A stretch of DNA of 64,000 nt from an uncultured Pelagibacteraceae bacterium (GTDB lineage: Bacteria > Pseudomonadota > Alphaproteobacteria > Pelagibacterales > Pelagibacteraceae): contig CACPFY010000003.1 of the NCBI GenBank assembly GCA_902633335.1, positions 49,972 to 113,971 of the forward strand. The letters run 5' to 3'. Numbering within the stretch: the first letter of the stretch is position 1; the number at the start of each line of letters is the position of its first letter. Positions 16,890 through 26,601 of the stretch are shown one piece after another. Under the pieces are notes generated by a model, which made no database searches, was not told the origin of the DNA, and saw nothing but the letters and a program-made list of their open reading frames with translations. The translations under genes were made by a program, and so were the position numbers.

Positions 16890-18506
16890 ATGGCAAAGTA
16901 TAACTTTTGGTTCTTTAGTTCCTTTTTAATTGCTCTAATTGTGGCTTTGCCAGTAATAACTGTATTCTTCAGTTTTTTTTCAGAAACTAGTAATTACCTC
17001 ACAATATTAAAGAATACATTTCTTTTTGACTATATAAATAACTCATTAATTATTTTAATTTTTGTTTTATCTATAACATTTTTATTAGGTGTAATTTCAG
17101 CTTATTTCATATCATTTTACGAATTTCCGTTATGTAACTTTTTTAGTTGGGCTTTGATATTAGCATTTGCAGTGCCAGGTTACATATTTGCATTTTCAAT
17201 TATTGCTTTTTTTGAAAATTATGGAACTGCTTATTCAATACTCACGAACATGTTTGGTGAATATAATTATAACCCTCATATACCAAAACTAGATGGTATA
17301 TTAGGATCAATTATAGCTATTAGTTTTTCCTTGTTTCCTTATGTATACGTTTTAACAAGATCATCATTTTTCTATCAATCAAACAACTATATAGAGGTAG
17401 GTCAAAACTTAGGTTTATCTGAAAGAGAAACTTTATTTAAAATAATTTTACCTTCTGCCAGACCAGCAATTATTGCAGGTTTAGCCTTAGTTGCTATGGA
17501 GTGTTTGTCCGATTTTGGAACAGTATCAATATTTAGCGTTTCAACTCTAACTACTGGAATATATAATTCTTGGTTATCTTTTGATGATCTAAATTTAGCT
17601 AACCAAATTTCTTTTATTTTATTGCTGTTTGTTTTTCTACTATTATCCATAGAAATTTATTCAAGGAAAGAGGCCAAATATCATCAACCTAGTAGAGGTT
17701 TTAAACCAATTAATAAAATTAAACTAAGTGGAAAAAAATCTTTGTTAGCTTTTTCTTTTTGTTTTTTATTATTTTTTATAAGTTTTATTTTTCCAGTTTC
17801 ACAGATGATCTATTGGATTTTAAAATTTCCAAAATATATCCAAGACATTAATATTTTGAAAATAAATTTAAATACAATGTATTTGGTAGGTCTGGCTAGT
17901 ATAGTATTAGTATTTATTTCGTTATTCATCAATTATGGAAGCAGGATATCCAAAAGTAAAATTTTAAATTATTTAACCAATTTTTCAATTTCAGGGTACG
18001 CAATTCCAGGTGTGATTTTAGCTGTAGCCTTTATAACTTTATTTAGCAATCTTAGTGAATTATTAAGTGAGAATATGAATTTAGAAAATACCAAAAAACT
18101 ATTTATAGGATCAATTTTTGGCTTAGTTTTAGCATACTTTATTAGATTCTTTTCCCTTTCTTTTAATGGAATTAAATCTAGTTATGAGAAAATAAATAAT
18201 TCAATAGACGAGAGTGCGTATTTACTTGGGTATTCAAAAATTAAAACTTTTTCAAACATTCACGTTCCGTATTTGAAAAACAACATAATTTTAATAGTTG
18301 TTCTAATTTCGCTTGAGATTATTAAAGAACTACCAATAACGATGATATTGAGACCCTTTAATTTTGAAACTTTTGCTACTCAAGCATATGTCTATGCTTC
18401 TCAAGATTTATTAGAAGCCGCAGCATTACCTTCTTTATTTCTTATTAGTTGGGCTACTATCCTCATAATATTTTCTTCGAAATATATACTTTCACAAAAA
18501 AACTAA
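16890..18506 (+). CDS. Iron(III) ABC transporter permease (FbpB-like, two fused permease domains)
   Basis: 538 aa, two EAA-type loops (GQNLGLSERETLFKIILPSARPAI and AYLLGYSKIKTFSNIHVPYLKNN). Confidence 0.9.
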   Translation: MAKYNFWFFSSFLIALIVALPVITVFFSFFSETSNYLTILKNTFLFDYINNSLIILIFVLSITFLLGVISAYFISFYEFPLCNFFSWALILAFAVPGYIFAFSIIAFFENYGTAYSILTNMFGEYNYNPHIPKLDGILGSIIAISFSLFPYVYVLTRSSFFYQSNNYIEVGQNLGLSERETLFKIILPSARPAIIAGLALVAMECLSDFGTVSIFSVSTLTTGIYNSWLSFDDLNLANQISFILLLFVFLLLSIEIYSRKEAKYHQPSRGFKPINKIKLSGKKSLLAFSFCFLLFFISFIFPVSQMIYWILKFPKYIQDINILKINLNTMYLVGLASIVLVFISLFINYGSRISKSKILNYLTNFSISGYAIPGVILAVAFITLFSNLSELLSENMNLENTKKLFIGSIFGLVLAYFIRFFSLSFNGIKSSYEKINNSIDESAYLLGYSKIKTFSNIHVPYLKNNIILIVVLISLEIIKELPITMILRPFNFETFATQAYVYASQDLLEAAALPSLFLISWATILIIFSSKYILSQKN

Positions 18507-18518
18507 TATAATCAAAAA

Positions 18519-19589
18519 ATGTCAAATCGTTTTTTTGAAATTAAAGCCGGTAACTTTGTTGCGAGTGAAAAAAATAAAGTTAACAATGTAAACCTTAAAA
18601 TAGAAAAAAAAGGTGAAATTGTTTCTTTATTAGGTCCTTCTGGTGTTGGTAAAACAACAATACTGAGAACTATTGCTGGATTGCAAAAACTGAGTTCTGG
18701 AGAAATTTTTTTAAAAGATAAATTAATATCCTCAGAAGATGTTCATGTAGAACCAGAGGAAAGAAACATAGCTTTATCATTTCAAGACAATTCTTTATTT
18801 CCAAATTATAAAGTAATTGACAATATAAATTTTGGAAAAAAAAGATCTAATGGTAACGGCTTTTCCTATGAAGCAGATGACATTATTAAATTGCTTCATA
18901 TTGAACCTATTCTAGAAAAATTTCCTCACCAAATAAGTGCTGGTGAAGCTCAACGAGTATCTTTAGCAAGATCATTAATGTCTAAACCAGATTTATTATT
19001 ATTGGATGAACCTTTTTCAAATATTGATCAAAATTTGAAGGAAGAAATACAATATTCGGTAAAAAAACTATTAAAAAAGATTAATTTAACTACAATAATT
19101 GTAACTCACGACTCTTATGAAGCATTTTCTCTTGCTGATAGATGTGGAATAATACTAAATCAAGAGCTAAAACAATATGACATTCCATATAATGTTCATC
19201 ATGAACCTAATTCATTAGAAGTTGCAAAATTTTTAAATAAAGGTGTTTTTGTTGATGTTAAAGTTGTAACAAATGATTGTGCCGTACATAGTTTGCAACA
19301 TAAAGAGTTAGGAGAGATAAGGGGCAAGCTACTGAAGAATTATCCGAAAGGAAAAAGTGTTAAATTATTATTACAACCCGAGGATCTTATCCATGATGAT
19401 CAAAGCAAACTTAAACTTGAGGTAGTTGATAGAAAGTTTAGGGGTACAAACTTTATATACACTTTAAAAACTCAAAAAGGCGAACATATTCCGGTCTTTG
19501 TTCATTCTCATCATATTCATCAACACGAAAAATCAGAAAAGTTTGGTATCAAAACTCCTATTTTTATTGACCATTTAGTATGTTTCTAA
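18519..19589 (+). CDS. Iron(III) ABC transporter ATP-binding protein (FbpC-like)
   Basis: Walker A GPSGVGKTT, ISAGEAQR signature, Walker B LLLLDEP, THDSYEAF H-loop, C-terminal regulatory domain. Confidence 0.88.
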   Translation: MSNRFFEIKAGNFVASEKNKVNNVNLKIEKKGEIVSLLGPSGVGKTTILRTIAGLQKLSSGEIFLKDKLISSEDVHVEPEERNIALSFQDNSLFPNYKVIDNINFGKKRSNGNGFSYEADDIIKLLHIEPILEKFPHQISAGEAQRVSLARSLMSKPDLLLLDEPFSNIDQNLKEEIQYSVKKLLKKINLTTIIVTHDSYEAFSLADRCGIILNQELKQYDIPYNVHHEPNSLEVAKFLNKGVFVDVKVVTNDCAVHSLQHKELGEIRGKLLKNYPKGKSVKLLLQPEDLIHDDQSKLKLEVVDRKFRGTNFIYTLKTQKGEHIPVFVHSHHIHQHEKSEKFGIKTPIFIDHLVCF

Positions 19590-19601
19590 TTAAATAGAAA
19601 A

Positions 19602-20339
19602 ATGAAATTTTCATTAGAAATAACCTCTAAAACAGATCTATCAGTTCTTCCTGGTCTGAAAGATGTTTATATCACGATGTTACCTGGTACACATTACAAG
19701 GAGGTAGCTAATAAAGCTGATGAGCTAATTAAATCTGGGTATAACCCGATCCCCCATTTTCCCGCAAGATCAATAAAGGATTTAAATGAATTAAAGGACT
19801 ATGTAAAAATGTGTAAAGATTCAGGCGTAAAACAAGCTTTAGTAATTGGTGGAGGGAGAGAACCTGTAGGGGAATACCACTGCTCGTTGCAATTACTTGA
19901 GACGGGATTATTTCAAGGGATGAAGATAGGAATTGCTGGACACCCTGAGGGTTCCCCTGATATATCCGATTCAGAATTAGAAAAAGCTATGAAAGAAAAA
20001 ACTCCTCTTGCAGATTATATAGTAACGCAATGGCTTTTGGATCCAACAGTAATAGCTAATTTTATTTCAAAACAAACTTTACCAGTTCATGTTGGAATTA
20101 CTGGTCCCTTAAAAATAAGCAGCTTATTAAAGTTCGCGAGTATTGTTGGGGCAAAAAATTCTATAAATTTTCTTAAATCTAATACGAGTAAAGCTTTAGA
20201 TTTATTGAAGCCTAGAGATCCTAGCGAATTGATAAATAGCTTAAAGAAAGTTACAGAACACTTTCATATTTATACTTTTGGTGGTCTTAAGGAAACAAAT
20301 AAATGGTTGGTAGCAAATAATTATGCCAAAGAAAAATAA
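19602..20339 (+). CDS. Short methylenetetrahydrofolate reductase-like (MetF family) protein
   Basis: 245 aa: SLEITSKT..., YNPIPHFPARS, LVIGGGREPVGEY, GIAGHPEGSPDISD (MTHFR-like TIM barrel motifs). Confidence 0.75.
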   Translation: MKFSLEITSKTDLSVLPGLKDVYITMLPGTHYKEVANKADELIKSGYNPIPHFPARSIKDLNELKDYVKMCKDSGVKQALVIGGGREPVGEYHCSLQLLETGLFQGMKIGIAGHPEGSPDISDSELEKAMKEKTPLADYIVTQWLLDPTVIANFISKQTLPVHVGITGPLKISSLLKFASIVGAKNSINFLKSNTSKALDLLKPRDPSELINSLKKVTEHFHIYTFGGLKETNKWLVANNYAKEK

Positions 20340-21732
20340 AAAAGCAAAAAAAATTAAACCAAAGAAAAAATTTAAATTAATATCTTTAAAACCTGAAAAA
20401 GTTAATTATGACAAAGTTCGTCATGAAACTTCAGTTGATCAATCTGATAGGCAAGTACCATATAATCTAAGACAAAGTGGGCCAACTAAAGTAGAAATGT
20501 TAATTTCTACAAGAGTAAGAAAATCTCCTTATTGGCATTTATCGATGAAAGCAGGTTGTTGGAGAGCTACTGTATATAATAGAATTTATCATCCAAGGGG
20601 TTACGTAAGACCTGAAAAGGGTGGAGCAATGGTTGAATATGCAGCAATAAAAAATCATGTAACAATGTGGAATGTTGCTGTTGAAAGACAAATTAGAGTT
20701 AAGGGCCCAGATGCAGAAAAATTTGTTGATTATGTAATAACTAGAGACGCAACAAAAATTTCAACAATGAGAGGTCGTTATGTAATTTTATGTAATTATA
20801 AAGGTGGAGTATTAAACGATCCTGTTTTGTTAAGAGTTGCAGATGATGAGTTTTGGTTCAGCTTATCAGACTCTGATATAGGTCTTTATTTACAAGGAGT
20901 TAATGCAGATAAAAGATTTAATGTTGAAATAGATGAAATCGATGCATGCCCAGTTCAAATTCAGGGTCCTAAATCAAAAGCTTTGATGAAAGACTTAGCA
21001 GGTGATCAAGTTGATTTTGATAATATGCCTTTCTATGGGTTGGCTGAAGCAAAAATAGGTGGTCGTAGTTGTGTTATTTCGCAATCAGGTTTTTCTGGAG
21101 AAGCTGGTTATGAAATTTATTTAAGAAATGCTACTTTGTATGCTGAGGATATGTGGAATGCAGTTTTAAAAGCAGGAAAAAAACATAAGCTTATGGTTAT
21201 TGCACCTGCTCATCATAGACGTATTCAAGCAGGTATTCTTTCATGGGGACAAGACTTAGATCATGAAACTAATCCATTTCAATGTAATTTAGGTTATCAA
21301 GTTTCTCTATCAGGAAAAGGTGTGTGGGAAAAGAAAACTGATTATATTGGTAAAGAAGCGTTAGAAAAAATGAGAGATCAATTAAGAAACGGAGATAAAC
21401 CTTATAAGTTACAATTAGTAGGTTTAGAGCTTGGAGGGAAACCTATAGATGATTATGCAAATGATTTTTATCTAATATCTAATAGTGATGGAGGTAAACC
21501 AGTTGGATATATTACTTCTCCGTGGTATCATCCAGAAAAAGGAACAAATATAGCAATGGGTTACGTTCCTTATGAGGGCCACTTAAGTGCAACTGGCTTT
21601 CCAATTGGTAACCTAGGTAAAAAGTATAAGGTACACTTACCAAAGAAATATTCTAGTAAAGCTGTTGATGCTGTTGTAGTCAAAATTCCATTTACTCAGT
21701 CATTTAATGCCAATACTAGAGAGGTCTCTTAG
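20323..21732 (+). CDS. GcvT-family methyltransferase, LigM/DesA/DmdA-like demethylase
   Basis: 469 aa: TMWNVAVERQIRVKGPDAEKFVDYVITRDATKI, NDPVLLRVADDEFWFSLSDSDIGLYLQG, PVQIQGPKSKALM, SQSGFSGEAGYEIYL, RRIQAGILSWGQDLDHETNPFQCNLGYQV; overlaps the MTHFR-like gene. Confidence 0.75.
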   Translation: MPKKNKKAKKIKPKKKFKLISLKPEKVNYDKVRHETSVDQSDRQVPYNLRQSGPTKVEMLISTRVRKSPYWHLSMKAGCWRATVYNRIYHPRGYVRPEKGGAMVEYAAIKNHVTMWNVAVERQIRVKGPDAEKFVDYVITRDATKISTMRGRYVILCNYKGGVLNDPVLLRVADDEFWFSLSDSDIGLYLQGVNADKRFNVEIDEIDACPVQIQGPKSKALMKDLAGDQVDFDNMPFYGLAEAKIGGRSCVISQSGFSGEAGYEIYLRNATLYAEDMWNAVLKAGKKHKLMVIAPAHHRRIQAGILSWGQDLDHETNPFQCNLGYQVSLSGKGVWEKKTDYIGKEALEKMRDQLRNGDKPYKLQLVGLELGGKPIDDYANDFYLISNSDGGKPVGYITSPWYHPEKGTNIAMGYVPYEGHLSATGFPIGNLGKKYKVHLPKKYSSKAVDAVVVKIPFTQSFNANTREVS

Positions 21733-21733
21733 A

Positions 21734-21810
21734 GCGCCCTTAGCTCAGTTGGATAGAGCATCGGTTTTCTAAACCGAGGGTCGTAGGTTCGAATCCTTCA
21801 GGGCGCGCCA
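21734..21810 (+). tRNA. tRNA-Arg (anticodon TCT)
   Basis: Cloverleaf: GCGCCCT...AGGGCGC acceptor, TCGGT-TTTCTAA-ACCGA anticodon arm, GGTTCGAATCC T-arm, encoded CCA. Confidence 0.95.
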
Positions 21811-21815
21811 CTAAA

Positions 21816-22433
21816 ATGCAAAAAAAACTTTATTTTGGAAGAGTTAAATCTAGAAAAATTTCAAAAATTAAACAGCATAATTTTAAATATTTTCAAAAAA
21901 AAAATAATATTAATAAACTTGATTTAAAAAAAAAGCTAATATTAGAAATTGGTATTGGAATGGGCGAGAATCTTATTCATTTATCTAAAAAAAATACACA
22001 AACAAATATTATCGGTGTAGATCCGTTTATGAATGGAATGGTAAACGTTTCTGACTATAGTATTAGCAACAATATAAAAAATATATATCTTTATCCCTTT
22101 GTTTTCCAAAAATTTTTAAATAAATTTAAAAAACTTCGTTTTAATGAAATTTATGTTTTATTTCCAGATCCTTGGCCAAAAAAAAGACATCAGAAAAGAC
22201 GTTTAGTCAATAGTGATTTCTTAAAGAAAATTTTCAAAATTTTAAAGAAAAATGGAAAGTTTATATTCAACACAGATAACATCAGTTATTTTGAAAATGT
22301 TAAAACAATTCTTAAAAACACTCCTAAAATAAAGATAAAAATTATAAAAAGAGTTATAACAATTAAAACTAAATATTATTTAAAAGCAGAGAGAAAAAGA
22401 AATAAAATTAATTCTCTTATGTTTTTAAATTAA
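21816..22433 (+). CDS. trmB: tRNA (guanine-N7-)-methyltransferase
   Basis: LEIGIGMGENLIHL, IGVDPFMNG, LFPDPWPKKRHQKRRLV. Confidence 0.92.
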   Translation: MQKKLYFGRVKSRKISKIKQHNFKYFQKKNNINKLDLKKKLILEIGIGMGENLIHLSKKNTQTNIIGVDPFMNGMVNVSDYSISNNIKNIYLYPFVFQKFLNKFKKLRFNEIYVLFPDPWPKKRHQKRRLVNSDFLKKIFKILKKNGKFIFNTDNISYFENVKTILKNTPKIKIKIIKRVITIKTKYYLKAERKRNKINSLMFLN

Positions 22434-22870
22434 TTATCAATTTTATTTAATCTTTCTTTTAATTTTCTTGGTAAGTTTTTAAACCATTTTTTTTCATCCC
22501 CGGATTTAGGAAGTATTTCGCCATATTCTATCATTTGTCTTGGTTTTAAATCTAATATATACACCCAAATATTATCTTTCTTTAAGCTTGTATTTTTTTT
22601 AACAATTTCTCTTAAACCTGTTATTAATTTGTTTTTAATTTTCGCTGTTCTACCCGATCTTATATGTCCATATATAAATATTTCAGGTTTTGAGACCATT
22701 TTACCACCCATATAATGATCTCCTCTTTTAGAATTATTAAAAACAACTTGTGCAAAATATTTATTTGCACCAGTAGCTTCATTATGAACTTTTGTTATTT
22801 TTTTTGCTAATTTTTCTTTTATATTTTTTTTAAATTTAATATTTGATGTGTTAACGAAGTATGTTGGCAT
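22430..22870 (-). CDS. Tautomerase-superfamily (cis-CaaD/Tautomerase_3-like) protein
   Basis: MPTYFVNTS... Pro at position 2, ITKVHNEATGANKYFAQVVFNN, IYGHIRSGRT. Confidence 0.6.
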   Translation of the reverse strand: MPTYFVNTSNIKFKKNIKEKLAKKITKVHNEATGANKYFAQVVFNNSKRGDHYMGGKMVSKPEIFIYGHIRSGRTAKIKNKLITGLREIVKKNTSLKKDNIWVYILDLKPRQMIEYGEILPKSGDEKKWFKNLPRKLKERLNKIDN

Positions 22871-23006
22871 AATAAATTATAACTTAGAACTTATCTAATA
22901 AAAGAGGTGTATATTCGTATATTTTGTGTTTTAAAAACAATATAACTATATCTTGTGGTTATTTAATCAGATTGAAATTACCTAATAGATTATACATAAT
23001 TTGTTC

Positions 23007-23041
23007 TTTGAAATTTAAATTTCAAAATATTGTTAACAATA
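23007..23041. promoter_or_regulatory. Two adjacent perfect palindromes upstream of aapJ
   Basis: TTTGAAATTTAAATTTCAAA (23007-23026) and TATTGTTAACAATA (23028-23041), immediately 5' of the aapJ RBS. Confidence 0.45.
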
Positions 23042-23060
23042 AAATGAGGGAATCATAAAT

Positions 23061-24107
23061 ATGATCAAATCAATTAAAACTTGGATTTTAGTTGGATTTG
23101 CATCTCTACTACTTGTGGCTTGTGGCCAAGGTGGAGGCGGTGCTGGTTCTAAAAAATCTAAGACTTTAGACAACACTAAAAAAGCTGGTTTTGTAAAATG
23201 TGGAGTTTCACAAGGACTTCCAGGGTTTTCAAATGCTGATGAAGCAGGAAACTGGACCGGCATAGATGTGGACGTATGTAGAGCTGTTGCAGCCGCTGTA
23301 TTAGGTGATGCTGACAAAGTTAAATATACCCCATTAAGTGCAAAAGAGAGATTCACTGCTTTAACTTCAGGTGAAATCGACGTACTTGCACGTAACACAA
23401 CTTGGACATTATCAAGAGACGCTGACATTGGATTAACATTTGTTGGTGTAAACTTTTATGATGGTCAAGGTTTCATGGTAAGAAAAGCATCAGGAATCAA
23501 TTCTGTAAATGATTTCAGAGACGGTATTTCTGCTTGTACAAACACAGGTACAACTACTGAGCTTAACATGAGAGACTTCTTCAATTCTAAAAACATTAAG
23601 TATGAACCAATTGCGTTTGAAAAAGCAGACGAAGTTGTTCAAGCTTATGATGCGGGAAGATGTGATACTTATACTACAGATAAATCTGGATTAGCTGCTC
23701 AAAGAACTAAATTGAGTAACCCAGATGAGCATAAAGTATTACCAGAAACAATTTCAAAAGAACCATTAGGACCTGTTGTAAGACAAGGTGACTCTGTATG
23801 GGAAGATATTGTTAGATGGTCTCTAAACACTATGATCGAAGCAGAAGAGTATGGTGTTAATTCATCAAACGCTTCAAGCTTAAAAGACTCTGATAACCCA
23901 GCTATTAAAAGATTAGTTGGTGCTGAGGGTGAATTAGGCGCAGCTTTCGGTTTAGACAATGATTGGAGCTTAAGAATTATCGAGCAAGTTGGAAACTATG
24001 GTGAAAGCTATAAAAAGCACATAGCAGACACAGGAATTTTACCTAATAGAGGTCCAAATGAATTATGGACTAAAGGCGGAATTCTTTATGTTCCACCAGC
24101 AAGATAA
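23061..24107 (+). CDS. aapJ: General L-amino acid ABC transporter substrate-binding protein
   Basis: GFVKCGVSQGLPGFSNADEAGNWTGIDVDVCRAVAAAVLGD; followed by aapQMP-like genes. Confidence 0.92.
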   Translation: MIKSIKTWILVGFASLLLVACGQGGGGAGSKKSKTLDNTKKAGFVKCGVSQGLPGFSNADEAGNWTGIDVDVCRAVAAAVLGDADKVKYTPLSAKERFTALTSGEIDVLARNTTWTLSRDADIGLTFVGVNFYDGQGFMVRKASGINSVNDFRDGISACTNTGTTTELNMRDFFNSKNIKYEPIAFEKADEVVQAYDAGRCDTYTTDKSGLAAQRTKLSNPDEHKVLPETISKEPLGPVVRQGDSVWEDIVRWSLNTMIEAEEYGVNSSNASSLKDSDNPAIKRLVGAEGELGAAFGLDNDWSLRIIEQVGNYGESYKKHIADTGILPNRGPNELWTKGGILYVPPAR

Positions 24108-24121
24108 TTGCTAATAAAATT

Positions 24122-24153
24122 AAAAAGGGCTGGATTTATCTGGCCCTTTTTTT
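24122..24153 (+). terminator. Hairpin terminator/attenuator between aapJ and aapQ
   Basis: AAAAAGGGC-TGGATTTATCTG-GCCCTTTTTTTT. Confidence 0.8.
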
Positions 24154-24166
24154 TATTCTCCATAAA

Positions 24167-25345
24167 ATGAATTTAAAAAATCTTAAATTAAATTTAAGCA
24201 ATAAAAACAAAGATTTAATACCTCAAATTTTAACGGTACTATTTTTAATTTTAGTTGTTATTTATTTTACTATTAATGCCCAAAGCAATATGGGCAACAG
24301 AGGAATTTCATTTGGATTTGGTTTTTTATCACAAGAGTCTTCCTTTGATATAACTTTTTCACTTATAGATTATGATGGATCTCATACGTACGCTAGAGCT
24401 TTTTTAGTCGGTCTTTTAAATACTATTTTAGTTTCTGCGATTGGAATTTTCTTTGCCACGATTTTAGGAGTAACGATCGGTATAGCAAGACTTTCTCAAA
24501 ATTATTTAGTAGCAAAATCTGCCGAATGGTATGTGGAAATATTTAGAAATATACCTTTAATACTTCAAATTTTTTTCTGGTACTTTGCTGCATTAAGAGC
24601 CTTACCTTTGACAGTAGACTCAATCAATTTTTATGATATTAGTTTTTTGAATGTAAAAGGGTGGTATGTTCCAAAATTTGTTTGGACTAACTTTTCTATA
24701 TTTATTTATTCTATAATTTTTGCATTTATATTAATTTACTTTTTATCTAAATACGCGCAAAATCAAAGAGATAAGTTTGGTAAACAAATTCCAACACTGT
24801 ATATATCAATTTTATTAATTATTGGTTTACCATTTTTAACATTTTTAATTGGTGGAGTAAGTTTATCATTTGAAATTCCTGAGTTAACTCAATTATCCAA
24901 AACCGTCTATGTATATCGAGGTGGGGTGAGCATTATCCCTGAATTAATTTCGCTAGCATTAGCTTTATCAATGTACACCGCTACTTTTATAGCTGAGAAT
25001 GTTAGAGCGGGTATATTAGGAGTAAGTAAGGGTCAAAAAGAAGCCGCTGCCTCTATTGGATTAACCAAAGGACAAATTTTAAAACTTGTAGTAATGCCAC
25101 AAGCTCTAAGAATTATAATTCCTCCTACTACTAACCAATATTTGAATTTGACTAAAAATTCATCTTTAGCGGCTGCTATAGCATATCCAGATATTGTATT
25201 AGTGTTTGCGGGAACTGCATTAATGCAAACTGGACGAGCGATTGAAATAATTTCAATTACAATGCTTACCTATTTATCATTAAGTCTTTCTATTTCAGTA
25301 TTTATGAATTGGTATAATAAAAAAATGGCTATAAAGGAAAAATAA
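24167..25345 (+). CDS. aapQ: General L-amino acid ABC transporter permease
   Basis: RGISFGFGFLSQESSFDI...SIGLTKGQILKLVVMPQALRIIIPPTTNQYLNLTKNSSLA. Confidence 0.92.
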   Translation: MNLKNLKLNLSNKNKDLIPQILTVLFLILVVIYFTINAQSNMGNRGISFGFGFLSQESSFDITFSLIDYDGSHTYARAFLVGLLNTILVSAIGIFFATILGVTIGIARLSQNYLVAKSAEWYVEIFRNIPLILQIFFWYFAALRALPLTVDSINFYDISFLNVKGWYVPKFVWTNFSIFIYSIIFAFILIYFLSKYAQNQRDKFGKQIPTLYISILLIIGLPFLTFLIGGVSLSFEIPELTQLSKTVYVYRGGVSIIPELISLALALSMYTATFIAENVRAGILGVSKGQKEAAASIGLTKGQILKLVVMPQALRIIIPPTTNQYLNLTKNSSLAAAIAYPDIVLVFAGTALMQTGRAIEIISITMLTYLSLSLSISVFMNWYNKKMAIKEK

Positions 25346-26601
25346 TGAATCTATCAATACTAAAATCTGACAAAAAAAATCTTAATTCTTTCATTGCTGC
25401 TGGAAGCGCTCTTATATTTATTGGTTTTATAGACATTATTTTAAGTTCTTTTTTTAGTACAAATATAACTGCATTTTTACCCAACAAAATAAGTTATTTA
25501 ACTCCCTTATTATTTGGATTATTTGGTCTTTATTTAATAAGAATTGAATTTAGTGGAAATAAACTACTTGATAAGGTTAATACAAATTTTAATTCATCTA
25601 ATTTTAATGCATTATTAACTCTTCTAGTAATATTTGCTCTTATAAAATACATCCCACCTTTATTAAATTGGTTTGTGTTTGATGCTAATTTTGCAGGTAA
25701 TACAAAAGAAGATTGCACTAGTGGCGGAGCATGCTGGGTATTTGTCAAAGTTTGGTTAAATAGATTTGTTTATGGACTTTACCCTGACACGGAACAATGG
25801 CGTATAAACACGGCTTTTTTAACACTTTTTTTACTTGTTGGAGCTTCATTTTTTGTTCCTCAAAAATTTAAAAAATACATCATTATCTTTTTATTATTCG
25901 TATATCCTATAATTGGTCTAAAACTTATATCAGGTGGAGATTTTGGTCTAAAATATGTTGAAACTGGTGCTTGGGGCGGACTTTCATTAACATTTATAGT
26001 TTCAGCATTTGCTTTGATACTTTGTTTTCCTATAGGAACAATTTTAGCATTAGGAAGAAGATCCAAGCTTCCTGCTATAAGATATACGTCTATAGGATTT
26101 ATAGAGTTATGGAGAGGCGTTCCTTTAATCACAGTATTGTTCATGTCAGCAGTAATGTTTCCTATGTTCTTACCAGACGGAACTTATGTAGATAAATTGA
26201 TTAGAGTTTTAATAGCGATTACGTTATTTGAAGCCGCTTATATGGCTGAAGTTGTTAGAGGAGGGTTACAAGCTTTACCTAAAGGACAATATGAGGCAGC
26301 GAAATCATTAGGAATGGGTTATTGGAAAATGCATTTTTTAATAATTCTTCCCCAAGCTCTAAAATTAGTAATTCCAGGAATAGCTAATACATTTTTGGCA
26401 TTAGTAAAAGACACTCCATTAATATTTGTTGTTGGTCTTTTAGAGCTAGCTGGTATGGTAAATTTAGCAAAAACTAATCCAAAATGGCTAGGAATGGCCA
26501 TGGAAGGCTATGTATTTGCTGGTTTAGTATTTTGGGTAATATGTTATGTTATGAGTAGATATAGCCAAAATTTAGAAAAGAAATTAAAAACTGAGAGATA
26601 A
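25345..26601 (+). CDS. aapM: General L-amino acid ABC transporter permease
   Basis: WGGLSLTFIVSAFALILCFPIG...GLQALPKGQYEAAKSLGMGYWKMHFLIILPQALKLVIPG. Confidence 0.92.
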   Translation: MNLSILKSDKKNLNSFIAAGSALIFIGFIDIILSSFFSTNITAFLPNKISYLTPLLFGLFGLYLIRIEFSGNKLLDKVNTNFNSSNFNALLTLLVIFALIKYIPPLLNWFVFDANFAGNTKEDCTSGGACWVFVKVWLNRFVYGLYPDTEQWRINTAFLTLFLLVGASFFVPQKFKKYIIIFLLFVYPIIGLKLISGGDFGLKYVETGAWGGLSLTFIVSAFALILCFPIGTILALGRRSKLPAIRYTSIGFIELWRGVPLITVLFMSAVMFPMFLPDGTYVDKLIRVLIAITLFEAAYMAEVVRGGLQALPKGQYEAAKSLGMGYWKMHFLIILPQALKLVIPGIANTFLALVKDTPLIFVVGLLELAGMVNLAKTNPKWLGMAMEGYVFAGLVFWVICYVMSRYSQNLEKKLKTER

